Shown in pieces: positions 1 to 6,153 of a stretch of DNA of 12,421 bases. Location: the NCBI GenBank assembly GCA_002345845.1, contig DDWF01000276.1, positions 37,279 through 49,699 of the forward strand. Reading direction: 5' to 3'. Position 1 is the first letter of the stretch. Each line of letters opens with the position of its first letter. The DNA comes from Betaproteobacteria bacterium UBA2293. GTDB lineage: Bacteria; Pseudomonadota; Gammaproteobacteria; Burkholderiales; Rhodocyclaceae. The notes under the pieces were generated by a model. That model searched no databases. It saw only the letters and a list, made by a program, of their open reading frames with translations, and was not told where the DNA came from. Position numbers and translations under genes: made by a program.

Positions 1-1294
1 AGCCGCTGCCCGGGTTGGTGAATGCGAGCGTCCCGCCGCAATCGGCGACGCGTTCGGCCATGCCGGCCAGGCCGAAGCCGCAGCCGGCCGCGGCCGAGGG
101 CCGACCGTCACGGCCACGGCCGTTGTCAGTCAAGCTGATCTGCAGCTCGCCGGCGTGCCGTGTCAGCGACAGCTCGACACGGCTGGCCCCGGCATGGCGG
201 ACGACATTGGTCAGCCCTTCCTGGACGATGCGTAGCGCGGTCTGCGCCAGTTCGTCGGCCAGCGGCGCAGCGCCGAGGCACAGCGTCGCCTGCAGCACGA
301 TATCCGGGTGTTGCCGGCGCCAGGCGGCCAGCCGCTGCTCGAGGAGACCGCCGAAGCCGGCCCCGGGCAGCGGCCGCAGACGGTGCAGGATGGCCTTGAC
401 GCCATCCTGCATCTCGCCGGTCACCGCAACGATGCTTTGCGCCGGGCTGAACAGGGCCGGCTGGTCGGCGGAGCGCTGGACGATGGCGCCGGCCAGCGCG
501 CGCACGGCGGTGATGCCCTGGGCCAGTTCGTCGTGCAGTTCACGGGCGATCTGGCGGCGCTCGTCTTCCAGCCGCGCCTGCATCCGGTGCGCCAGTTCAT
601 GCTCGGTTTCCAGGCGGACGTTGTCGTCGACGGCCACCTGCAGGCGGTCGGCCATGCCGTTGAAGGCGCTCGACAGGCGCGCCAGTTCCGCCGTCGCGAA
701 CACCGGCAGGCGGGTGTCGAAGCGGCCGCGGCCAGTCCGTTCGAGGGCCTGCATGACCAGGCCGAGCGGGCGCAAGGCCAGGGCCAGCGCCTGTCGGGTG
801 GCGACGAACAGCAGCCCGAGCAGGGCCAGCGCCCAGCCGGCCAGGGCGCGCAGATCGTCCCAGGCGTCGATCAGCGCCCGCGAGGCATCCGGCTGCAGCA
901 CCAGGCGTAGCTCGCCGACGACCAGCTGGCGCGCCATCAGCTGCGGCTGCAACAGCCCGGCGAACCACGCCGGCACGCTGCGCCCGGCCTTGTAGGTCGG
1001 CGGCGGCGAGCGGTAGAGCAGGCTGCCGTCGGCGGCGATGACCTGCAGTTCGTTGGCGCGGATGCGGCCGAGCGGGCGGACCACGGCCAGCAGCCGTTCG
1101 GCCGGCGCCGCCTGCAGTTCGCCAGCGAGCACCGTCAGCCACTGTTCGGAGACCCGACTGGCCGCCTCGACTTCCTCGTGGATGCCCTGCCGCGCGCCGT
1201 GCAGCCAGATGCCGGCGAGCACCAGCAGCAGGCTGGCAGCCAGCCCGGTGAGGACGAGGCCGATACGGGAATACAGGCTGAGGCGGCGGCGCAT
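1..1294 (-). CDS. MoxY-like sensor histidine kinase (3' end beyond window)
   Basis: Membrane sensor kinase of the HisKA_3/NarX-UhpB type. The first 431 residues are present and the C-terminus lies beyond the left edge. Residues 11-31 form a membrane helix. A short periplasmic region follows (about 32-145, with an IHEEVEAA stretch like the LapD/MoxY N-terminal domain), then a second helix (about 150-172) and a HAMP-like linker (RPLGLVMQALE). The H-box RELHDELAQG has the phospho-accepting His254. The ATPase domain shows the N-box QEGLTNVVRHAGA (358-370) and the DNGRGR and GFGLAGM motifs. The ATG at 1294 was chosen because it begins just before the first membrane helix, two bases after the stop of the upstream small frame. 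No clear ribosome site is visible, so translational coupling is likely. It is the last visible gene of the leftward operon. In the family, MoxY kinases pair with a NarL-type regulator, which would be expected further left. The signal sensed is unknown. Confidence 0.9.
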   Translation of the reverse strand, partial: MRRRLSLYSRIGLVLTGLAASLLLVLAGIWLHGARQGIHEEVEAASRVSEQWLTVLAGELQAAPAERLLAVVRPLGRIRANELQVIAADGSLLYRSPPPTYKAGRSVPAWFAGLLQPQLMARQLVVGELRLVLQPDASRALIDAWDDLRALAGWALALLGLLFVATRQALALALRPLGLVMQALERTGRGRFDTRLPVFATAELARLSSAFNGMADRLQVAVDDNVRLETEHELAHRMQARLEDERRQIARELHDELAQGITAVRALAGAIVQRSADQPALFSPAQSIVAVTGEMQDGVKAILHRLRPLPGAGFGGLLEQRLAAWRRQHPDIVLQATLCLGAAPLADELAQTALRIVQEGLTNVVRHAGASRVELSLTRHAGELQISLTDNGRGRDGRPSAAAGCGFGLAGMAERVADCGGTLAFTNPGSG

Positions 1295-1296
1295 GG

Positions 1297-1395
1297 TCAG
1301 TGGCCGAAGCTGTCGCGCACGGCGAGCGGAGCGGCGCCCTGGGCGAGCGTGAGGAGCGTCGGTTGCGGGAAAGGCTTCATGGTGTCTCGCTTCAT
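1297..1395 (-). CDS. possible 32-residue peptide bridging tonB and the kinase gene
   Basis: A short open frame lies exactly between the TonB gene and the sensor kinase gene. Its ATG overlaps the TonB stop as ATGA, and its TGA lies two bases before the kinase ATG. The peptide begins MKRDTMKPFPQ and ends VRDSFGH. It has no signal peptide, no cysteine and no membrane segment, and I do not recognise a family. It does not resemble PqqA, which needs a conserved Glu and Tyr. The exact fit of start and stop to both neighbours is what supports it. It could be a true small protein, or merely a coupling cistron that carries ribosomes from tonB to the kinase. A second in-frame ATG at codon 6 offers a 27-residue alternative. 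Confidence 0.4.
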   Translation of the reverse strand: MKRDTMKPFPQPTLLTLAQGAAPLAVRDSFGH

Positions 1396-2114
1396 GTTGT
1401 TTTATTGAGCTTGTAGGTGATCGGCACGACGACCTGGATTTCGTTGTCCTCCAGCCCCGCGGGCAGTGGCGGCAGGCTGCCCAGATCGGCGAGCAGGGCC
1501 AGGGCGTGCTGGTCGAGGACGGCGAAGCCGCTCGAGTGCTCGAGCGCCACCGCCAGCAGGTTGCCTTTGCGGGCCACCCGCAGACGCAACCGGACTTCGC
1601 CCTCCCAGCCGCGCAGCGCGGCGATGCGCGGATAGTCCTGCTGACCGGCGAACAGTTCGCCGAGGCGGCGACGGTAGGCGGCCAGCAGATCGGCAGACGC
1701 GGCGGCGGGCTGGACGACCGGCGGCACGGTGACCACGGGTGCGGCGGCCGGAGCCGGGAGGTCTGCCGGGGCAGCCGTTTCGCTCGCGACAGCGCTTGCC
1801 GGGGCCGGCGTGCTGGCCGGCCCGGCAGTCTTTAGCAGCCGCGGAGACGGCCGGGCCTCCGCGACTGCCGGCGACTGCCGGACCTTCTGCGGCAGCGCCG
1901 CCGGCGCCGGGGCGGCGGCAGGCGCTGCGGATTCGGCCAGTGGCGGCAGGCGCAGCGTCGCCAGTAGCGGCGGCAACGGCGGCGTCGCCGACGGGTGCGC
2001 CCCGGCCAGCGCCAGCAGGCAGCCATGCAGCAGCAGCGAGAGCAGCGCCAGCACGGCGAAGCGGCGATCCACCGCCGGCGTCGGCACGTAGAGGCGCAGG
2101 CCCGCAGCCATCAT
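1392..2114 (-). CDS. TonB family energy-transducing protein
   Basis: A 240-residue TonB-like protein that would link the inner-membrane ExbB-ExbD motor to an outer-membrane receptor. The N-terminus is cytoplasmic, followed by a single membrane anchor at about residues 19-38 (RFAVLALLSLLLHGCLLALAG). A Pro/Ala-rich spacer spans about 40-140, and the C-terminal TonB domain spans about 145-237, with YPRIAALRGWEGEVRLRLRV and the SSG..VLDQ.AL segment. The ATG at 2114 lies one base after the metallohydrolase stop; a second ATG follows at 2111. Translation is probably coupled. No ExbB, ExbD or receptor gene is visible. Its place in an operon with quinoprotein accessory genes suggests a dedicated transport partner, for example a receptor for PQQ or a chelated lanthanide. 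That is an inference; only the TonB family assignment is firm. Confidence 0.85.
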   Translation of the reverse strand: MMAAGLRLYVPTPAVDRRFAVLALLSLLLHGCLLALAGAHPSATPPLPPLLATLRLPPLAESAAPAAAPAPAALPQKVRQSPAVAEARPSPRLLKTAGPASTPAPASAVASETAAPADLPAPAAAPVVTVPPVVQPAAASADLLAAYRRRLGELFAGQQDYPRIAALRGWEGEVRLRLRVARKGNLLAVALEHSSGFAVLDQHALALLADLGSLPPLPAGLEDNEIQVVVPITYKLNKTT

Positions 2115-2115
2115 C

Positions 2116-3054
2116 TCAGCGCCCCGCTCCGAAGACTTCCTGCTCGATGGCGGGAAACAGGTGGCCGACCGAACGCCGATACTCGCTGGCGGCCACCGGC
2201 AAGGCGGCGAACTCGGCGGGGAGCGGCCGGACGAGCGCCTCATTCATGTCCAGCCCGTCGCCGGCGGAGCGCCGCAGGGCGCCTTCCAGCCAGCTCAGCC
2301 AGGCGCGCGTCTGGCGCAGCGGCGCCGCATCGCGGGTGACCGGGCCGTGCCCGGGAACGATGGCGGCAAAACCGGGTTCGCGGGTGATCGCCTCCAGCCG
2401 CTCAAGCGCCGCCAGCCAGCGCCCGAGATCAGCGTGCGGCGTCGTCGGGGCGCGCTGGAAGAAGGCCAGGTCACCGGCGAAGAGCACGCCACTGGCTTCG
2501 TCGTAGATGGCCAGGTCAGCGCCGGTGTGGCCGTCGAGGGCGAGCAGGCGCAGCCGGCGGCCGGCGATCTCGGTGGTGCCGGCGGCCAGCGCCCGCTGCG
2601 GCACGCGCACTTCGGTGCCTTTCATCCAGTCGCCGGTCAGGCGGAACAGGTTTTCGGCGAAGGCGTTGCCCTCGCTGGCAATGCCCTCGATGGTCGCCGG
2701 CAGCGCCGCCAGCGGCACGCCGGTGAAGGCCTGGTTGCCGAGGAAATGGTCGGGATGGTGATGGGTGTTGATGACCAGTGCTGGCGCCTGCGTCGTGACC
2801 GCGGCGATGGCCTGACGCATCTGCTCGCCATAGCGCCGCGAGGGGCCACTGTCGATGACGATGACGCCGCCCGGGGCGACGATGAAACCGGTATTGACGA
2901 TGTTGCCGCCGTTGGCCGGGGTGAAATCCTCGGTCTTGCCGATGAAGGCGTAGACATCGCCGGCAATGCGCTGCGCCCGCAGGCCGTAGTCGAATTCACC
3001 GGCCGTGGCGACACCGGCAACAAACATCAGCAGGCTGATCAGGCTGCGCTTCAT
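2116..3054 (-). CDS. Quinoprotein relay-type zinc metallohydrolase (metallo-beta-lactamase fold)
   Basis: A 312-residue exported protein of the metallo-beta-lactamase fold, related to SoxH and to the family named quinoprotein relay system zinc metallohydrolase 1. A signal peptide covers about residues 1-18 (FVAGVATA before GEF). All metal ligands are present: the H-H-H-P-D-H motif (His98, His100, Asp102, His103), His176 in DGHTGAD, Asp195 in FAGD and His236 in PGHGPV, so a two-zinc site is expected. Its substrate is unproven; by analogy with SoxH and its partner carrier it may act on a group attached to the carrier cysteine. The start is set by an ATGA overlap with the stop of the SoxYZ-like gene, so the two are coupled. 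It belongs to the leftward sigma-54 operon and probably works in the periplasm beside the alcohol dehydrogenase. Confidence 0.88.
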   Translation of the reverse strand: MKRSLISLLMFVAGVATAGEFDYGLRAQRIAGDVYAFIGKTEDFTPANGGNIVNTGFIVAPGGVIVIDSGPSRRYGEQMRQAIAAVTTQAPALVINTHHHPDHFLGNQAFTGVPLAALPATIEGIASEGNAFAENLFRLTGDWMKGTEVRVPQRALAAGTTEIAGRRLRLLALDGHTGADLAIYDEASGVLFAGDLAFFQRAPTTPHADLGRWLAALERLEAITREPGFAAIVPGHGPVTRDAAPLRQTRAWLSWLEGALRRSAGDGLDMNEALVRPLPAEFAALPVAASEYRRSVGHLFPAIEQEVFGAGR

Positions 3055-3821
3055 GGGGCGATCCGTGCCGTGAAGGTATTACCGTTGTTGTCGCGGCCGC
3101 GGGCTTCGACCGGGCCGGCGACAGCACCGCGCTGCAGCGTGAATACCGGGTTCTCGCTGACCGGCTCGGCGGTCTGCAGGCGCATCAGGCGCTGGCCGGC
3201 GGCATCGTGGAATTCGATGGTTTCCAGATGGAAGGCGGGAATGCCGGCGACCAGGCCGGTATCCATCGGGTGCTCTATACGCAGGCGGACGCGGCCGGCC
3301 TGTGCCCCCGCCGACCATTGCCGGCCGCTCACCAGGTTCAGGCGCGACTGCCAGTCCTTGCTGGCCGAGCCGGCGGTGGGGGCGCTGCAACCGCCGCCGA
3401 CGGTATTCACCCAGGTGCCACCGACATGCCAGATGCCGTCGCTGGTACGCACCGCGGCACGCACCGGCGTCGACTGTTGCAGCTTGACGCGAAAGCCAAG
3501 GTAGGCCGGCGCTGCGTCGGGATAGAAACGCAGCACTTCGACGATCGGATTGAAATCGGCGAAGACGATCACTTCGACGACCTTGCCCAGACCGGTGGCA
3601 TCGACGGTGACCGGCACCTGCAGCGGGTTCTCGGCGGTCGCCGGAGCGCTCACCTTGACCCTTGGATCGAACAGCATCGGCGCCCCGGCCAGGATGGTGC
3701 GCTGCATGTCGGCCCAGCGCGCCGAGGCCAGCGGGTCGCCACTATCCTGCAGGGCGGCAGCTTCCGCTACCGGCATCAGGGCCGCCAGGGCAATGGCGGC
3801 GATGGTCATCGGGAACTTCAT
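3051..3821 (-). CDS. Quinoprotein-associated fused SoxYZ-like carrier protein
   Basis: A 256-residue exported protein combining a SoxY-like half (about 30-148) and a SoxZ-like half (about 155-256). The signal peptide is about residues 1-22 (ALMPVAEA). In thiosulfate-oxidising SoxY the carrier cysteine sits in a glycine-rich C-terminal arm. Here the equivalent GGGCSAP (142-148) is internal, just before the SoxZ half, and Cys145 is the only cysteine in the protein. This matches the family described as quinoprotein dehydrogenase-associated SoxYZ-like carrier. No other sox genes are present, so a role in sulfur oxidation is unlikely. The ligand carried is unknown. The ATG at 3821 has an AGGAG ribosome site at 3828-3832. 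It is the first gene of the leftward operon, about 33 bases downstream of the predicted sigma-54 transcription start, and overlaps the hydrolase gene by ATGA. Confidence 0.88.
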   Translation of the reverse strand: MKFPMTIAAIALAALMPVAEAAALQDSGDPLASARWADMQRTILAGAPMLFDPRVKVSAPATAENPLQVPVTVDATGLGKVVEVIVFADFNPIVEVLRFYPDAAPAYLGFRVKLQQSTPVRAAVRTSDGIWHVGGTWVNTVGGGCSAPTAGSASKDWQSRLNLVSGRQWSAGAQAGRVRLRIEHPMDTGLVAGIPAFHLETIEFHDAAGQRLMRLQTAEPVSENPVFTLQRGAVAGPVEARGRDNNGNTFTARIAP

Positions 3822-3864
3822 GTCTCACTCCTGGCGCCCTTGTGGGCTGTTTGCCTGGAGAGTC

Positions 3865-3880
3865 TGCAAGGCCCGTGCCA
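3865..3880 (-). promoter_or_regulatory. Sigma-54 promoter of the SoxYZ-like operon
   Basis: Read on the minus strand the site is TGGCACGGGCCTTGCA, a full match to the sigma-54 consensus TGGCACG-N4-TTGCW, with the -24 GG and -12 GC ten bases apart. The predicted start of transcription is near 3854, leaving a leader of about 33 bases before the ATG at 3821. A sigma-54 promoter requires an enhancer-binding activator, which is not encoded in the window. Confidence 0.85.
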
Positions 3881-3952
3881 AAACCCGTGACCGCCCGCGA
3901 AGCCGCTGCCGGGCGCACCGCGCCGGGGGGCACCGTTTGCTGCAGCGGTCAC

Positions 3953-3970
3953 GCAACAGTTCGCCTGTGC
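3953..3970. promoter_or_regulatory. Possible activator site (ACAG-N5-CTGT inverted repeat)
   Basis: ACAG (3956-3959) and CTGT (3965-3968) form an inverted repeat around five bases, flanked by GC on both sides. It lies about 100 bases upstream of the leftward transcription start and about 150 bases upstream of the rightward one, suitable distances for a sigma-54 activator. The repeat is short, so this is tentative. Confidence 0.3.
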
Positions 3971-4092
3971 AAGTTTGGAGCAGCTGTGTTCATTTGCAGC
4001 AGCCGGCGGAACGCCTCGCCGATCGGCCGCCGCGGCCAGCGAACCGCCGGCCGGCCCTGACAGGAGGCGGCCGGCGGGGCATTCCCCGGCGA

Positions 4093-4108
4093 TGGCACAG
4101 GGCTTGCA
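4093..4108 (+). promoter_or_regulatory. Sigma-54 promoter of the quinoprotein alcohol dehydrogenase gene
   Basis: TGGCACAGGGCTTGCA matches the sigma-54 consensus at all positions except the G after TGGCAC. GG (4094-4095) and GC (4106-4107) are ten bases apart. The predicted transcription start is near 4119, giving a leader of about 118 bases before the ATG at 4237. Confidence 0.85.
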
Positions 4109-4174
4109 GACTGCCTTGATCGCTGGGGGCCGATTCAGGGAATGCAGGGCGGCCGCCGCGATGTTCCGTATCCC

Positions 4175-4206
4175 GCGTTCGGCGCCGGCTCGCTGCCGGC
4201 CGACGC
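4175..4206 (+). other. Stem-loop in the dehydrogenase leader
   Basis: GCCGGC at 4184-4189 pairs with GCCGGC at 4195-4200 around TCGCT. The stem extends outward (4175-4181 with 4201-4206) with small bulges. It ends 30 bases before the start codon and just before the AAGGAGA ribosome site (4224-4230). It may stabilise the message or tune translation. No T-run follows, so it is not a terminator. Confidence 0.4.
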
Positions 4207-4236
4207 GGCATTCACGCATAACCAAGGAGACAATCC

Positions 4237-6018
4237 ATGCACAGTCATATCCTTCCCCAGCGTCGCTTCGGCCTCGCCCTGGCCGTCGCGCTGGCCTTCG
4301 CCGGCAGCCCGGCCAGCGCCGAGGTCACCGACGCCGACATCCTCAACGATGCCAAGACCACCGGCGATGTCGTCAGCTTCGGCCTCGGCACCCAGGGCCA
4401 GCGCTTCAGCCCGATGACCGCGATCAACACCAAGACGGTGAAGAACCTGGTCCCGGCCTGGTCGATGTCCTTCGGCGGCGAGAAGCAGCGCGGCCAGGAA
4501 TCGCAGCCGGTGATCCACAACGGCAAGATGTTCGTCACCGCCTCCTACAGCCGCCTGTTCGCCTTCGACGCGAAGAGCGGCAAGAAGCTGTGGAAATACG
4601 AGCACCGCCTGCCCGACGGCATCATGCCCTGCTGCGACGTGATCAACCGCGGCGCCGCGCTGTACGGCAACCTGGTCATCTTCGCCACGCTCGACGCCCA
4701 GCTGGTGGCGCTGAACCAGGATACCGGCAAGGTCGTCTGGAAGGAAAAGCTCGGCGACTACGCCGCCGGCTACTCGGCCACCGCCGCCCCGATCGTTGCC
4801 AAGGGCAAGCTGATCACCGGCGTCTCCGGCGGCGAATTCGGTGCCGTCGGCCGCATCGACGCGCGCAATCCGCTGACCGGCAAGCTGATCTGGACCCGGC
4901 CGACGGTCGAAGGCCACATGGGCTACACCTACGACAAGGACGGCAAGGAGATCGAAAACGGCATCTCCGGCACGCTCAACGCCACCTGGACCGGTGACCT
5001 GTGGAAGACCGGCGGCGCCGCCACCTGGAACGGCGCCACCTACGATCCGGAGACCAACCTGATCTTCGCCGGCACCGGCAACCCGGCCCCGTGGAACAGC
5101 CACCTGCGCCCCGGCGACAACCTGTTCTCCTCGTCTACCGTCGCCATCGACGCCGACACCGGCAAGATCACCTGGCACTACCAGAACACCCCGCACGACG
5201 GCTGGGACTTCGACGGCGTCAATGAATTCGTCTCCTTCGACTACAAGGATCCGAAGAGCGGCAAGTTGATCAAGGCTGGCGGCAAGGCCGACCGCAACGG
5301 CTTCTTCTTCGTCAACGACCGGACCAACGGCAAGCTGCTGAACGTCTTCCCCTTCGTGAACAAGATCACCTGGGCGAGCGGCTTCAACATGGAAACCGGC
5401 CGGCCGAACTACATCGAGGAAGGCCGTCCGGGCGACCCGGCGCAGGGTGCCGACGGCAAGAAGGGCAAGGTCGTCTTCTCGGCCCCGTCCTTCCTCGGCG
5501 GCAAGAACCAGCAGCAGATGGCCTACAGCCCGCAGACCGGCCTCTTCTACATACCGGCCAACGAGTGGTCGATGGACATCTGGAACGAGCCGGTGTCCTA
5601 CAAGAAGGGCGCCGCTTACCTGGGCGCCGGCTTCACCATCAAGGCCATCCACGATGACTATATCGGCGTACTGCGTGCGGTCGATCCGGCCACCGGCAAG
5701 ATCGTCTGGGAAAACAAGAACTACGCCCCGCTCTGGGGTGGTGTCCTGACCACGGCCGGCGGCCTGATCTTCTACGGTACGCCGGAAGGCTACCTGAAGG
5801 GCGTCGACGCCAAGACCGGCAAGGAACTGTGGTCCTTCCAGACCGGCACCGGCATCGTCGCGCCACCGGTCAGCTGGGAACAGGATGGCGAGCAGATGAT
5901 CGCCGTCACCACCGGCTGGGGCGGCGCCGTGCCGCTGTGGGGTGGTGACGTTGCCAAGCGCGTGAACTTCCTCGAACAGGGCGGTTCGGTGTGGGTGTTC
6001 AAGCTGCACAAGGGCTGA
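4237..6018 (+). CDS. exaA: PQQ-dependent (quinoprotein) alcohol dehydrogenase, ethanol type, probably lanthanide-using
   Basis: A 593-residue periplasmic beta-propeller enzyme oxidising primary alcohols to aldehydes with PQQ and a metal. The signal peptide is residues 1-28 (ends SPASA). Visible family marks are the vicinal cysteines 132-133 (MPCCDV), the metal-ligand Glu200 in GGEFG, Asn282 in GNPAPWN, the catalytic Asp324 and the tryptophan docking repeats (for example [16 protein letters not shown]). Asp326, two residues after the catalytic Asp (WDFDGVNE), is the extra acidic ligand typical of lanthanide-dependent members such as XoxF, ExaF and PedH; calcium enzymes have Ala or Ser there. 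The SSSTVAID region looks ethanol-type rather than methanol-type. There is no CXXCH, so it is not a quinohaemoprotein and needs a separate cytochrome c, which is not in the window. The AAGGAGA site sets the ATG. It is transcribed alone from a sigma-54 promoter and ends at a strong terminator. The symbol denotes the family; exaF or pedH may be the closer functional match. Confidence 0.96.
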   Translation: MHSHILPQRRFGLALAVALAFAGSPASAEVTDADILNDAKTTGDVVSFGLGTQGQRFSPMTAINTKTVKNLVPAWSMSFGGEKQRGQESQPVIHNGKMFVTASYSRLFAFDAKSGKKLWKYEHRLPDGIMPCCDVINRGAALYGNLVIFATLDAQLVALNQDTGKVVWKEKLGDYAAGYSATAAPIVAKGKLITGVSGGEFGAVGRIDARNPLTGKLIWTRPTVEGHMGYTYDKDGKEIENGISGTLNATWTGDLWKTGGAATWNGATYDPETNLIFAGTGNPAPWNSHLRPGDNLFSSSTVAIDADTGKITWHYQNTPHDGWDFDGVNEFVSFDYKDPKSGKLIKAGGKADRNGFFFVNDRTNGKLLNVFPFVNKITWASGFNMETGRPNYIEEGRPGDPAQGADGKKGKVVFSAPSFLGGKNQQQMAYSPQTGLFYIPANEWSMDIWNEPVSYKKGAAYLGAGFTIKAIHDDYIGVLRAVDPATGKIVWENKNYAPLWGGVLTTAGGLIFYGTPEGYLKGVDAKTGKELWSFQTGTGIVAPPVSWEQDGEQMIAVTTGWGGAVPLWGGDVAKRVNFLEQGGSVWVFKLHKG

Positions 6019-6030
6019 AAGTAGCGAAGA

Positions 6031-6050
6031 CCGGGCGCCTCGGCGCCCGG
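6031..6050 (+). terminator. GC-rich hairpin after the alcohol dehydrogenase
   Basis: A perfect nine-base stem, CCGGGCGCC (6031-6039) with GGCGCCCGG (6042-6050), lies 12 bases after the stop codon. There is no T-run of its own. It probably acts as a 3'-protecting or pausing hairpin ahead of the true terminator. Confidence 0.6.
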
Positions 6051-6057
6051 CAACAAC

Positions 6058-6091
6058 GGCGCGTCGGCTTTGGCCCACGCGCCTTTTTTTT
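6058..6091 (+). terminator. Intrinsic terminator after the alcohol dehydrogenase
   Basis: GGCGCGT (6058-6064) pairs with ACGCGCC (6077-6083), with an inner GGC/GCC pairing. Eight T residues follow at 6084-6091. This is a classic rho-independent terminator separating the dehydrogenase from the kinase gene. Confidence 0.9.
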
Positions 6092-6153
6092 GGCCGACCG
6101 GCCCGGTACGAAACCTGCTGAGGAATGGGCATTGGCAATCGACGAGGCTACGC

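Larger units (their letters stand above)
3822..4236. other. Divergent control region between the SoxYZ-like operon and the alcohol dehydrogenase
   Basis: A 415-base region without a convincing gene. It carries two outward-facing sigma-54 promoters (listed separately), a partly palindromic element near 3953-3970 and a leader hairpin near 4175-4206. About 210 bases between the two promoters are free to hold activator sites serving both directions. Confidence 0.8.

Noticed and set aside
2161..3504. A 447-codon plus-strand open frame opposite the metallohydrolase and carrier genes
   Set aside because: It is a shadow of two well-recognised minus-strand genes; it runs across both without domain sense.
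3051..3821. Thiosulfate oxidation (Sox) role for the SoxYZ-like protein
   Set aside because: There are no soxA, X, B, C or D genes nearby, and the operon sits with a quinoprotein dehydrogenase; the carrier cysteine is internal, as in the quinoprotein-associated fused family.
4237..6018. Quinohaemoprotein (type II) dehydrogenase or XoxF methanol dehydrogenase
   Set aside because: There is no CXXCH or C-terminal cytochrome domain, and the region around 282-306 looks ethanol-type rather than methanol-type.
4135..6138. A 667-codon open frame antisense to the alcohol dehydrogenase
   Set aside because: It mirrors the codon bias of the real GC-rich gene, has low-complexity composition and no family features, and the plus-strand protein is unmistakable.
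6070..6153. Upstream in-frame ATG for the 6154-7461 kinase
   Set aside because: It lies within the terminator hairpin of the preceding gene; the ATG at 6154 has a ribosome site and leads directly into the membrane helix.
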